Of a DNA stretch of 64,000 nucleotides, positions 51,025 to 60,184 are shown piece by piece (the first letter of the stretch is position 1; every line of letters begins with the position of its first letter). The position numbers were made by a program, and so were the translations under genes. The notes beneath the pieces are model-generated. The model did no database searches, was not told the origin of the DNA, and saw only the letters and a program-made list of their open reading frames with translations. The stretch comes from Pseudomonas frederiksbergensis. Lineage in GTDB: Bacteria > Pseudomonadota > Gammaproteobacteria > Pseudomonadales > Pseudomonadaceae. The stretch covers positions 434,001 through 498,000 of the forward strand of contig NZ_CP017886.1 in the NCBI RefSeq assembly GCF_001874645.1, given 5' to 3'.

Positions 51025-54000
51025 TCAGGTATCGCGCAAGCCGGATTCATCGAGAGTTGCCACCGATTTCAGCATCTTCAAAATCACCAATGCAAAAGCA
51101 CGGCTCTTGGTCTCGTTATCCAGCACTTCCAACGACAATTTCTCGTGGTCGGTCATGGCGTCCAGAACAGTGTCTAGTACCCGCTTGGGGAAAAGGCCGT
51201 GCATCACCTGCTCGGTCGTGTGGTTGTTCACCTGGGCCATTACATCCTCTTGGCGACTTATGCGCTGAGCAATACCGGTGAGAAAGTGCAGCTGGTCATC
51301 GTCGCTCGTTTCGGCGCCGAAGATATCGTTCAGCGCCTCGATGATTTCCGACAGGCGCTTCTTCTCCGGGTCATGCGCCTTTCCGCTGCCCACGGCTGTA
51401 GCCGGGTCAAGCCCGTAGTCGCCACTTTCTTCACTCAGACGTAGCTTATGTTCGGCACGCTTGCTTAGGCGGTAATGAGTCAATTGCAGCTCGCTCACGT
51501 CTACATCTTCTTCCATCAGGCGATCTACCCGCAGCAACGGGTACAGATGTTTTGCATACACGCACAACTGCTCCAGTTCGCGGTCCTCAAAGGGCACTAT
51601 CTGCGATAGGAACTCGTATAGACGCACGAAGCTCTGCAGGTTTTTCTTGAACAGGTCGAGCTGATCGACCTGCTCGCCGGCTTCCTTCAGCGCATGCTCG
51701 GCCTTTTTCAGACCAGCACTATCGCCATTAGCCTCAGCCGTGCGTTTGTAATCCAGCGCTTGCTGGCGTGACTCCACGGAGAAGTCATAACGCTTGGCAA
51801 AGCGCTCCTTGCCCGGCTGGCAGTAGTAACTCAGCTTGCTGGCTGCAGCCTTGGGGTCGAAGAAGGCGATGGCGAAGGACTCGACCTCAGCCCAGTGGTA
51901 AACCCCCTCAGCATCCAGCTTTTTCTGCAGGTCATAGATGATCTGCGGATCGGTCACGTCGGTCAGCTCGGCTTTGGTGTAGTACGGTAGAAAGGCGTCG
52001 AGGATGTCTTGGGGCTCGTTAAAGAAGTCGAGGATGAAAGTTTCCTTGGCATCGAAGGTGCGGTTCAGCCTCGACAGGGTCTGCACGCAATCCACGCCCT
52101 GCAGCTTCTTGTCTACGTACATGGCGGACAGTTTGGGTTGGTCGAAGCCTGTCTGGTACTTGTTGGCCGCGATCATCACGTTGAAGTCCTGGGTGTCGAA
52201 GGCCTTAGCCAGATCACGGCCATTCAAGCCGGTGTTGAGTAGGCTGCTGTTTTCCGTGACCTCTTCGGGGATCACCTCATCCGGCAATACACTGCCCGAG
52301 AAGGCCACCAGTGGATGCACGTCTGTGTAGCCCATCTGTTGCACATAAGCTTTGACCGCCAACTGGTAACGAACCGCTTCCTGGCGGCTACTGGTCACCA
52401 CCATAGCTTTAGCTTGGCCATTGAGCAGATGGCGGATGTTGGTGCGGAAGTGCTCGACGATCACTTCGACCTTCTGATTGATGTTGTACGGGTGTAGCCG
52501 CACCCAACGTGCCAGCTTCATGCGCGCTTTCTTCGAGTCCACCTCGTCGTCCGCGCCCTCCGGATGGGCGATCTTCCAAGCGGTGCTATAAGTGGTGTAG
52601 TTGCGTAGAACATCGAGGATGAAACCCTCCTCGATGGCCTGGCGCATGGAGTACAGGTGGAAGGCTTCCGGCTTGTTACTGGAGCTGGTCGGCAGCGTCG
52701 GGTCAGCCGGGCGCCCAAACAGCTCCAGGGTCTTGGCCTTGGGCGTGGCGGTAAAGGCGTAGTAGCTGATGCGCTCGTTCGGCTGGCGTGCCTGCACGGC
52801 GGCGTCCAGCAACTCTTCTGCGCTGACTTCGTCCCCGTCCGGCGCGTCGCTGCCCAGGATGCTTTTGAGTTTGCTGGCCGAGGAGCCTGTTTGTGAGGAA
52901 TGCGCCTCGTCGGCAATCACTGCATAGCGCCCGCTGGCTAGCTTGGGGTACTTGTCCAGTGCATCGAACAGCGCCGGAAAGGTCTGGATGGTGACGATGA
53001 TGATGCGCGTCTGCTCGGCCAGCGCCTCGGCCAGTTGTTCGGATTTACTCTGGTTGCCAATATCACGGGTAATCGGCTTGACCACGCCCTGGGCGTGCTC
53101 GAACTGGTAGATGGTGCTCTGCAACTGGTTGTCCAGCACCGTGCGGTCGGTGACCACTATCACCGAGTTGAACAACCGCTGGCCATCCTCCCCATACAGC
53201 GAAGCAAGCTGGTGAGCGGTCCAGGCGATGGAGTTGGACTTACCCGAACCGGCGCTGTGCTGGATCAAGTAACGTTTACCCGGTCCTTCGGCGCGAGTGG
53301 TGTTGATCAGCGTGTTGACCACTTCCCATTGGTGATAGCGCGGGAAAATCATGGACTCTTTGGTGGTAAACTGGCCATCGAAGCCTTCGCTGGTTTTCTT
53401 GTCCAGATGCAGAAAACGCCCCAACACCTTGAGCCAGGCATCGGGCTGGAACAGTCGTTGCCACAGGTAACTGGTGGCGTAATGGCTGTCGTCCATAGGT
53501 TGTGGGTTGCCAGCACCGCCTTCTTCGCTGCCGAGGTTGAACGGCAGGAAGAAGGTATTCTTGCCCGCCAGCTTGGTCGTCATGGCCACCTCGTGTTGAC
53601 TCACGGCAAAATGCACCAGGGCGCCGCGCTTGAACGTCAGCAGCGGCTCGGGCTTGCGCGTCAGCGGATCTTTGATCGGGCGGTCGTAGCGGTACTGGCG
53701 CTTGGCGTTTTCCACCGACTGCTTGAACTCGCTTTTCAGCTCCAGCGTGGCAGTGGGGATGCCGTTGACGAACAGCACCAGATCCAGCCGCGGGTTATAG
53801 CTCTGCCCTCCAGCATCGCTTTCACGAAAATGCGGCGAGTAGGACACTTCCGGCACCACGCGCAGGCGGTTGCACTGGTAGCGCTTTAGGGTATCCGGGT
53901 TCATCCCATGGTCGGGCTGGAAGCTGCACAGCTCCACCTTCACCGCCGGCAGCTTGAAGCCGTGGCGCAGTACATCCAGGGTGCCGCTCTGCTCCAGCTC

Positions 54001-54222
54001 GCGCACCAGCTTCTGCACCAGCACATCTTCCGGGGCATTGGGGTTGGCCTTACTGAACTTGTCCCAGCGCTCCGGCCAGGCCTCCTTGAAGTATCCCCGT
54101 ACATCTTCGGTGTACAACGCCGTGCGCCGGTCGTAACCGCTGGCCGTGCCGACCAACCAGCCCTGGGCGGCCATCGCGGCAATAATATCCTGCTGGAACT
54201 GTGCTTCCTTGCTATCCGCCAT
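51025..54222 (-). CDS. hsdR: Type I restriction endonuclease subunit R
   Basis: 1065 residues. An N-terminal PD-(D/E)xK nuclease has D147 and E161-x-K163 in LDLVLFVNGIPTATLELK. SF2 motor motifs follow: Walker A GSGKS (325-329), DEAH (438-441) and a TATP box. HsdR cuts DNA that the HsdMS complex finds unmethylated. Its start overlaps the hsdS stop, giving the order M-S-R on the minus strand. Confidence 0.95.
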   Translation of the reverse strand: MADSKEAQFQQDIIAAMAAQGWLVGTASGYDRRTALYTEDVRGYFKEAWPERWDKFSKANPNAPEDVLVQKLVRELEQSGTLDVLRHGFKLPAVKVELCSFQPDHGMNPDTLKRYQCNRLRVVPEVSYSPHFRESDAGGQSYNPRLDLVLFVNGIPTATLELKSEFKQSVENAKRQYRYDRPIKDPLTRKPEPLLTFKRGALVHFAVSQHEVAMTTKLAGKNTFFLPFNLGSEEGGAGNPQPMDDSHYATSYLWQRLFQPDAWLKVLGRFLHLDKKTSEGFDGQFTTKESMIFPRYHQWEVVNTLINTTRAEGPGKRYLIQHSAGSGKSNSIAWTAHQLASLYGEDGQRLFNSVIVVTDRTVLDNQLQSTIYQFEHAQGVVKPITRDIGNQSKSEQLAEALAEQTRIIIVTIQTFPALFDALDKYPKLASGRYAVIADEAHSSQTGSSASKLKSILGSDAPDGDEVSAEELLDAAVQARQPNERISYYAFTATPKAKTLELFGRPADPTLPTSSSNKPEAFHLYSMRQAIEEGFILDVLRNYTTYSTAWKIAHPEGADDEVDSKKARMKLARWVRLHPYNINQKVEVIVEHFRTNIRHLLNGQAKAMVVTSSRQEAVRYQLAVKAYVQQMGYTDVHPLVAFSGSVLPDEVIPEEVTENSSLLNTGLNGRDLAKAFDTQDFNVMIAANKYQTGFDQPKLSAMYVDKKLQGVDCVQTLSRLNRTFDAKETFILDFFNEPQDILDAFLPYYTKAELTDVTDPQIIYDLQKKLDAEGVYHWAEVESFAIAFFDPKAAASKLSYYCQPGKERFAKRYDFSVESRQQALDYKRTAEANGDSAGLKKAEHALKEAGEQVDQLDLFKKNLQSFVRLYEFLSQIVPFEDRELEQLCVYAKHLYPLLRVDRLMEEDVDVSELQLTHYRLSKRAEHKLRLSEESGDYGLDPATAVGSGKAHDPEKKRLSEIIEALNDIFGAETSDDDQLHFLTGIAQRISRQEDVMAQVNNHTTEQVMHGLFPKRVLDTVLDAMTDHEKLSLEVLDNETKSRAFALVILKMLKSVATLDESGLRDT

Positions 54223-55619
54223 TACACGGCCTCTTGTGTTAATTCGCGGGCTTGCGCGCTGGCCGGTAGCTGCCAGCCGCGCACGTCGATCTTACCGGTG
54301 ACGGCCGCGAAAATAAGGGCGGAGCGGCGTTCTTTGAGGAGTTCTGCTGCCGACGTAGCCTGATCAACTAAAGCGTTGAAGTCACAGTCGTAGTTTTTAA
54401 CAAAATTGACTACCGTATGCTGCACGCCTTGCGGAGGCAACACTAAAGGCAAATCACCAAGGATGACCATATTAAGTCCTTCCATTGTTGAGCCTTGTGA
54501 TTCTTCTCGCAGCCTACTCTGATATCTCAAACTCATTAGCAATATTTTTACGAATTCAGGAGTTATCTTGCTTTGACAGAATTTATATCGAACTAGTCTG
54601 GGATTTATTATTCCAACTTCAACTTCAGCAGGTACAACAGACACTCGACCAATCGTCCCCATGACCGAGACTAGTACATCTCCTGGGAACACCGTATAAC
54701 GCTGCATTTCATTGAATTTTTCCTCTGAAATGTAGTAGTCACCTATTGAGAAATCATCTGATATGACTTGCTGTTGGCCATAAACTCTATAGCCAGAATT
54801 CGTGTACATGGCCTTTGTCAACGAAGCGCCATATGGACCAGCCACCTTTTCGTCAACGAGAAACTTTAAGGGTGATATGGACCAATGTACCGGCACCTCA
54901 CCCAGCCACTCAACCCCGGAGTCCTTCATCGGCACCGTGGAGTCGAGGCCTTTGGTGACGGCGAGGGAGATCACGGCCTGCCGCTTTTCCTTGAGCAGTT
55001 CAATCAGGCGCAGTTGCTCCTCGATCAGGGCGTCAATGCGTGCGGTTTCGTGGTCGAGGAAACGGGCAATTTGGATTTGTTCTCGAATGTTTGGAAAAGC
55101 AACAACGATGGATCTCACATTATCTTTATTGAGTTTCGGCTGAGCTGTTGTTGTCGCAACTTGGAGGATTTGACCCTGACCACCCTTGCTCAAAAGGACC
55201 CAGTAAAGGAACTTAGATTGCAAGCTATTGTTGGTTTTCAGTAAATACATGTTGGGAGCTAGTGATGCCTTGTAATCAACGTGTGGCATCAGATAAATCA
55301 AGCCAACTGAGCCTACGGAGGCCATAAGTAGCTCGCCACCTACAAGCGAAGACTTTTCAAGATATCTATAGGCTTTCTCGTCAATCCATATACCATCAGT
55401 TTCAAGGTTTTGGCGTAGATCGGTCATTCTTATCAACCGAGCGTAGCCTGATGATTGGTATTCCACATTCTCCGCAAGAGATGCGAACGACCCATTTGCT
55501 GTGAAGTCAGTGAGTACAGCAATACCTCTCTTCGCAGCATTCACACTCCAATGCTCGGGTATTTTACCCAACCATGCGAGCCCGGAGTCTTTGTACGCAG
55601 GATATCTCGGGAGCGTCAT
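54222..55619 (-). CDS. hsdS: Type I specificity subunit S
   Basis: 465 residues with two target-recognition domains. The first starts [20 protein letters not shown] and the second [20 protein letters not shown]. Each ends in a conserved helix ([40 protein letters not shown]). The gene overlaps hsdM and hsdR at both ends. The TRDs set the bipartite target, which cannot be predicted here; they are more AT-rich than the conserved parts, as is common for exchanged TRDs. Confidence 0.93.
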   Translation of the reverse strand: MTLPRYPAYKDSGLAWLGKIPEHWSVNAAKRGIAVLTDFTANGSFASLAENVEYQSSGYARLIRMTDLRQNLETDGIWIDEKAYRYLEKSSLVGGELLMASVGSVGLIYLMPHVDYKASLAPNMYLLKTNNSLQSKFLYWVLLSKGGQGQILQVATTTAQPKLNKDNVRSIVVAFPNIREQIQIARFLDHETARIDALIEEQLRLIELLKEKRQAVISLAVTKGLDSTVPMKDSGVEWLGEVPVHWSISPLKFLVDEKVAGPYGASLTKAMYTNSGYRVYGQQQVISDDFSIGDYYISEEKFNEMQRYTVFPGDVLVSVMGTIGRVSVVPAEVEVGIINPRLVRYKFCQSKITPEFVKILLMSLRYQSRLREESQGSTMEGLNMVILGDLPLVLPPQGVQHTVVNFVKNYDCDFNALVDQATSAAELLKERRSALIFAAVTGKIDVRGWQLPASAQARELTQEAV

Positions 55620-57592
55620 GCCGACAGCTCCTCAATCATCTGTTTGATGCGATCGGTACAGACCTTGAGGTCGTGATCAATGGCTTCCAACGGGCGTGGT
55701 GGCTCGAACACATAGAAATGGCGGTTAAAGGGAATTTCAAAGCCGACGATGCCGACCTCGCCGTCCTGAACGTCGGTTTTGCTGGCGTCGATCCAGGCAT
55801 CCGGCGCATGGGGGATAACTTCGCGCTGGAAGTAGTCGTACACCGACTCGCCTAGCGGTACGTTCTCGTTGTCGCGCAGTCCAGCGTCTGCTTCTGGTTG
55901 GCCCTTAGTGGTGCAGATATCTGCCTCGGGGTCACGCTCGCTCAGGGCATTAAGCAGGGCTTTCAGCTCTGACGCGCTGAGATTGACGTTGTGCGCTGCC
56001 AAGGCTTTTTTCAGCAGCTTGCTGAACTGCTCGCGGTTACGGTGCAATACGCTGGCATCGATGGCTTGCAGGGCGGTTAGCAGTTGCTGGTGCGCAGCGC
56101 AGTCGAGCTTTTGCAGAGTTTTTTCGTCCAACACCTTACCGATGCGCTCGGCACTGGTTTGGAAGTTCAGACGAAGCGGCCGCTCGACAGTGATACGGCG
56201 GTAACCGAAGACCTCGATGGGGAAGATCTTGCTCTGCACGCTTTGCTCGAAGCGGCCATACAGGCGCACCAGCTCGCTGATTTGCTCGTCGGTGATGTAC
56301 TGCCGTTTGCTGCCGAGGGATTTGCGCATTTTGGCGAAATGCTGGCTGCCGTCGATCAACTGCACCTTGCCCTTACGCTCGGTAGTTTTGTGGTTGGATA
56401 GAATCCACACATAGGTGGCGATGCCGGTGTTGTAGAACATGTCGGTGGGCAACGCGACGATGGCTTCGACCAGATCGTTCTGCAGCAGGTAGCGACGAAT
56501 CTCCGACTCGCCCGAACCGGCTCCACCAGTAAACAGTGGAGAACCATTGAGGATGATACCGATGCGCGAGCCACCATCGCGCGGACTACGCATTTTGCTC
56601 ACCAGGTGCAACAGGAACAGCAGCGAGCCGTCGGACACCCGTGGCAGGCCAGGCCCAAAACGGCCATCGAAGCCTTTTTGGCTGTACTCTTCGGTGATCT
56701 GCTTCTGCACCTTCTTCCACTCCACGCCGAATGGCGGGTTACTGAGCATGAAGTCGAAACGGGTGCCGGCCAGTTGGTCGTCTGAGAGGGTGTTGCCAAG
56801 CTTAATGCTGGCTACATCCTGGCCCTTGATCAGCATGTCGGCTTTGCAGATGGCATAGGACTCAGGGTTCAGCTCTTGGCCGTGCAGGGACACGGAAACC
56901 TTGTCGCTGATCGACTGAATGTACTCGTCGCCTTCGGAAAGGAAGCCGCCGGTGCCGGCGGTCGGGTCGTAGATGGTGACGATGCTGTTAGGGGCGAGTT
57001 TTCCGTCCTGCCCGGTAATCACCAGCGAGGTGGTCAGGTGCACGATATCGCGCGGGGTGAAGTGTTCCCCGGCAGTTTCGTTGGAGCTTTCCGCGAATTT
57101 GCGAATCAACTCCTCGAAGATAATGCCCATACCGAAGTTGCTGATGTAATCGGGGCTCAAGTCGGTGGCAGCAAAGCGCTGCACCACCTGATACAGCAGG
57201 TTGGCGGTGGCCAGCTGCTGGACGAAGTCCTCAAAGTGGAAGTGCTCGAAGATTTCACGGGCGTCTTTGCTGAAGGACTGCACGTAGCTCATGAGGTCAG
57301 CAGCGGTCTGGGTATCGGACAGGGTGCCCAAGTTCAGCGGTGAGGCGTTGAAGAACTGCTGGCCAGCGGCGCGCAGCAGAATCATTTCGCGTACGGTGTC
57401 TGGGCGTCCTTCCTGGGCGAAGGTCTGTTTGATGACTTCAGCCTTGGTCGGCGCCAGCACGCACTCCATGCGTCTCAGTAGGGTGAACGGCAGGATGATG
57501 CGGCCATACTGGGACTGCTTGAAATCCCCGCGCAGCAGGTCGGCAATCGACCAGAGGAAAGCGGCCGTCTGGGAATGATTCTCCGTATTCAC
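55616..57592 (-). CDS. hsdM: Type I N6-adenine methyltransferase subunit M
   Basis: 658 residues. The N-terminal helical domain ([20 protein letters not shown]) is followed by motif I ([14 protein letters not shown] near 207-220) and motif IV ([10 protein letters not shown] near 279-288), the catalytic N-P-P-F for N6-adenine methylation. HsdM2S methylates the target. It is the first gene of the operon. Confidence 0.95.
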   Translation of the reverse strand: MNTENHSQTAAFLWSIADLLRGDFKQSQYGRIILPFTLLRRMECVLAPTKAEVIKQTFAQEGRPDTVREMILLRAAGQQFFNASPLNLGTLSDTQTAADLMSYVQSFSKDAREIFEHFHFEDFVQQLATANLLYQVVQRFAATDLSPDYISNFGMGIIFEELIRKFAESSNETAGEHFTPRDIVHLTTSLVITGQDGKLAPNSIVTIYDPTAGTGGFLSEGDEYIQSISDKVSVSLHGQELNPESYAICKADMLIKGQDVASIKLGNTLSDDQLAGTRFDFMLSNPPFGVEWKKVQKQITEEYSQKGFDGRFGPGLPRVSDGSLLFLLHLVSKMRSPRDGGSRIGIILNGSPLFTGGAGSGESEIRRYLLQNDLVEAIVALPTDMFYNTGIATYVWILSNHKTTERKGKVQLIDGSQHFAKMRKSLGSKRQYITDEQISELVRLYGRFEQSVQSKIFPIEVFGYRRITVERPLRLNFQTSAERIGKVLDEKTLQKLDCAAHQQLLTALQAIDASVLHRNREQFSKLLKKALAAHNVNLSASELKALLNALSERDPEADICTTKGQPEADAGLRDNENVPLGESVYDYFQREVIPHAPDAWIDASKTDVQDGEVGIVGFEIPFNRHFYVFEPPRPLEAIDHDLKVCTDRIKQMIEELSA

Positions 57593-57679
57593 GCAATAAC
57601 ACCTTGAGGTAGGGGTAAAAGTGCGAGTCTAACACCCGAGAGTGCCCACCAGGAGCGTCCACCGGTTAGATCTACAGGT

Positions 57680-57740
57680 GAGAGCAGCCGATAAGCGGGG
57701 TCCGCTTTTGGCCGTTAGCTGTCTTTCGCGAAGAGTAACT
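57680..57740. repeat. Intergenic repeat at the prophage/hsd junction
   Basis: AGCGGGGTCCGCTTTTGGCCGTTAGCTGTC belongs to the Pseudomonas intergenic repeat family. It separates the hsd promoter region from the terminase fragment; 57593-57771 contains no gene. Confidence 0.5.
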
Positions 57741-57771
57741 TTGGGTAGATAGCTGCCACCGCAAACTGCGA

Positions 57772-58403
57772 CTATCGACCGAGAAACGGCGCCTCATTCT
57801 CATCAACGTCCATTTTGAGGCCGAAGTCCTCGCTCGACACTTGCGCAGCCTCGCCCAGCCGTTGACGCAACGCCGTGGCCAAGTGTCGTTCTATGTGCCA
57901 GGCATCCGACATGGCGGCCAACTGTGACGCCAGTTGCGGCGACATACCGAGCAGCGATTCATTGAGCATGCGTGCGACCTGAAAGGCACCCTTTTGCACT
58001 ACGCTGATTTCCACCAGTTCCCCTTGGGCCTTGCGAAACTCCATCTCAGCCATTTGCGCTAAATATAGTGCTCGCGATGCGTGCGGGCTTTCTGGAAGTC
58101 TGGTTGATTGCCCAGGGCGGGATCCATGCGCGGCGGCGCAGCCGTGGAAGTCGGCTCGGATAGGGGTGACAGCTCGCTGTATACTTCGCGCTGGAGCCGT
58201 TCTTGATGGTGACGGGCGGTGACGCCAACCTTGCTTGGGTCGGCGGTATCGCGAATGAGCGTTTCGGTGGCCAGGACGTCGACCAGCTTGCCGTTAGGCG
58301 AATGCACCAGACGGCCGTTGTCCTTGAGCCAGGTGATGTAGCTGGGCGATCTGCCAATCCGCGCCGCGAAGGCGCTCTTGGATAGGTAGTTGGGGATGCT
58401 CAT
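57772..58403 (-). pseudogene. Terminase small subunit, frameshifted
   Basis: Two frames join into one protein. 58403-58059 starts MSIPNYLSKSAFAARIGRSP, with a Nu1-like helix-turn-helix, and ends HREHYI at a premature TAG. The other frame continues LAQMAEMEFRKAQGELVEIS to 57772. An extra AT in TATAT near 58062 explains the shift. The joined protein looks like a Nu1/DUF1441 small terminase subunit. No large subunit follows downstream. Confidence 0.8.
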
Positions 58404-58623
58404 GAGCCTTCCTTTTCAGCGGCTTTTCAATGAGTCCTTTCACGATTTCAGTGGTTGAAATTTCAGTAAGCTGGCGAGCCTGCCACTAACACGATCCCGC
58501 GGGTTTCCGACCCCGTGTCCTTTGAAAGTCCCCAGGGTCCCCGGCGCCTTTTTGGTGACCTGGGCTGCAGATCCGCCTCGCTCGACTAGTCTCAGTTGAC
58601 GATCTGTCAGAGGGAGAGAAGTC

Positions 58624-58824
58624 ATGGAAATGATTGCCGTGCGTTCCAGTGCGATGACCGCTGTTGGTTACGACCCAGCAACGAGACGAATGAAAATCCG
58701 CTTTGAACAAGGCCACTCCTACGACTTCTGCGGCGTTCCCTCGGCAGTGCATCAGGGTTTGATGGCGGCCACATCCAAAGGCTCCTACTACAACCGGCAC
58801 ATACGTGATCGTTATCAGTGCTGA
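58624..58824 (+). CDS. KTSC-domain protein
   Basis: 66 residues with GAGGGAGAG upstream. SSAMTAVGYDPATRRMKIRF, the YDFCGVP segment and SKGSYYNRHIRDRY fit the KTSC domain, a small family common in phages and thought to bind RNA or DNA. It lies opposite to the phage genes, between holin and terminase. Confidence 0.8.
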   Translation: MEMIAVRSSAMTAVGYDPATRRMKIRFEQGHSYDFCGVPSAVHQGLMAATSKGSYYNRHIRDRYQC

Positions 58825-58962
58825 GTGACGTCTTCCATTTGGAAAGACGGACATCCCCGCGCAGGTTTCAGCTAGAGAGAATCCGCGAGTTCGATAACCC
58901 GTATAGGGGGCGGCCCTCGGGGAGGACCCGGAAAAATCGGCGCCCCGCCCGGCCTACCTGGC

Positions 58963-59295
58963 TCATGCCTTCGATTCGGCCTGGCTGAGGTCCAGTCGCT
59001 TGGCGACCCAGCGCTCGTACAGGCCGACCGCGACATCGGCGCCAGCCATCGCAGTCAGGCAACCCAAGGCACCTGCCGTCCAGATCGACAGGCCCGCGCC
59101 GAACAACAACATCATCGCCGACACGCCGCAGACGATGCAGGCACCGGACCGAAGTGCGAGGCGGCGCAGTAACGCCCAGCCTCGTGCCCCATCCTTGTCG
59201 GCGCGCCACATCTCGCCCGACACGCCACCGACCAGGGACAGGGCAATCACCAACCAGATCGGCATCTCTGCCAGCGCCTGTTGCTCGTTCGTCAT
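58963..59295 (-). CDS. Phage holin-like membrane protein
   Basis: 110 residues. Hydrophobic helices occur at about 11-28, 45-66 and 68-88, with a charged tail, as in small phage holins. It lies downstream of a terminator (59312-59339), in the late position. No endolysin is seen beside it; the lysis module may have been lost with the structural genes. Confidence 0.7.
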   Translation of the reverse strand: MTNEQQALAEMPIWLVIALSLVGGVSGEMWRADKDGARGWALLRRLALRSGACIVCGVSAMMLLFGAGLSIWTAGALGCLTAMAGADVAVGLYERWVAKRLDLSQAESKA

Positions 59296-59311
59296 TGCCC
59301 TGCCCCTTAAA

Positions 59312-59339
59312 CAAAAAGACCCGGCGCTATGGCCGGGTC
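59312..59339 (-). terminator. Rho-independent terminator upstream of holin
   Basis: On the minus strand GACCCGGC-CATAGC-GCCGGGTC is followed by TTTTTGTTT. It would stop leftward transcripts before the late genes unless antiterminated by the 59825-60184 product. Confidence 0.8.
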
Positions 59340-59519
59340 AAGTGGTGGGTTGCCTGCCACGCTTTGCGGTCGCACCCATCGAAGATGGCCCCTTTTTACA
59401 GGTCGATTCTGCTGGCAGCAAGACCGTTTTAATGCCATCCGGTGAATGTGTGGGTTACGCCCGGTGAACGGCTGGCGAATGTCGGTGAATATCTATCCCG
59501 GATGTCTTTTGCTTTGGTG

Positions 59520-59808
59520 GCGTCCCATGCGTCCCACTTCTTCAAAACAAGGTGGGACGTCTGAAAGCCCCGCAGAGTGTGGGCTTGCCCCACCGTCCTA
59601 CTTTTATCTCTCCTTTCTCGTGTAAAGAGAGAAATTTAAAAAGCACGCGTGCGCGTGAACGCGCGTACCTGTGCCCGCTACGCACACACGGGTGGGAGAT
59701 AGGAAAAACGTGGGACGGTGGGACAGCCCAATAACGACGCGGCCTGCGGCCGTCCCACCACCGCAAAAAGCGGTGGGACGGCCGCAGGTCGGTGGGACGG
59801 CATAAGCC
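59520..59808. repeat. GTGGGACG repeat cluster with long hairpin
   Basis: GTGGGAC(G) or its complement occurs about nine times, near 59521, 59533, 59553, 59590, 59692, 59711, 59719, 59753, 59772 and 59791. CCTGCGGCCGTCCCACC and its complement form a long hairpin (about 59739-59790) around GCAAAAAGC. No gene fits here. The cluster may be an origin or packaging-related site. Confidence 0.5.
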
Positions 59809-59824
59809 AGAGGGATGCCCAGGA

Positions 59825-60184
59825 TCAAGCAGCTTCCCCCAAGAGGAAGTGCTCGACCACGATGTGGGCGTCATGCAGGCGCTGGTAGTAGGTGTTGCGG
59901 TTGCAGCCGCTCTGCGCCAGACGCGAAGCCAGGCTCGCCTCTGGCTGACAGTAATGCACCTGCACCACGGCCATCAGCTCGGGGTCGAGACGTTTCTTGA
60001 GGATCCGCTCGATGTCCAGAGAGGCTTCCAGCGGCACCCTACTCCCGCGTCGGCCGCGCACGAGCTGACCACCGCTTTCCATCATCATCGCGACCATGTT
60101 GCCGCCCGAATAGCCGGCAGCAGCGACGTCGCTGTGCAGTTCCTGCGCCCATTGTTTCAGAGCCATATCGATTGCCTTAATCAT
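59825..60184 (-). CDS. Antitermination-type phage protein
   Basis: The start is ATG 60184, overlapping the primase-helicase stop (ATGATTAA). 119 residues. The C-terminal LASRLAQSGCNRNTYYQRLH looks like a sigma-4/ArpU-type helix-turn-helix, as in Q-like or late-control proteins. Position before a terminator and holin supports antitermination. Confidence 0.6.
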   Translation of the reverse strand: MIKAIDMALKQWAQELHSDVAAAGYSGGNMVAMMMESGGQLVRGRRGSRVPLEASLDIERILKKRLDPELMAVVQVHYCQPEASLASRLAQSGCNRNTYYQRLHDAHIVVEHFLLGEAA

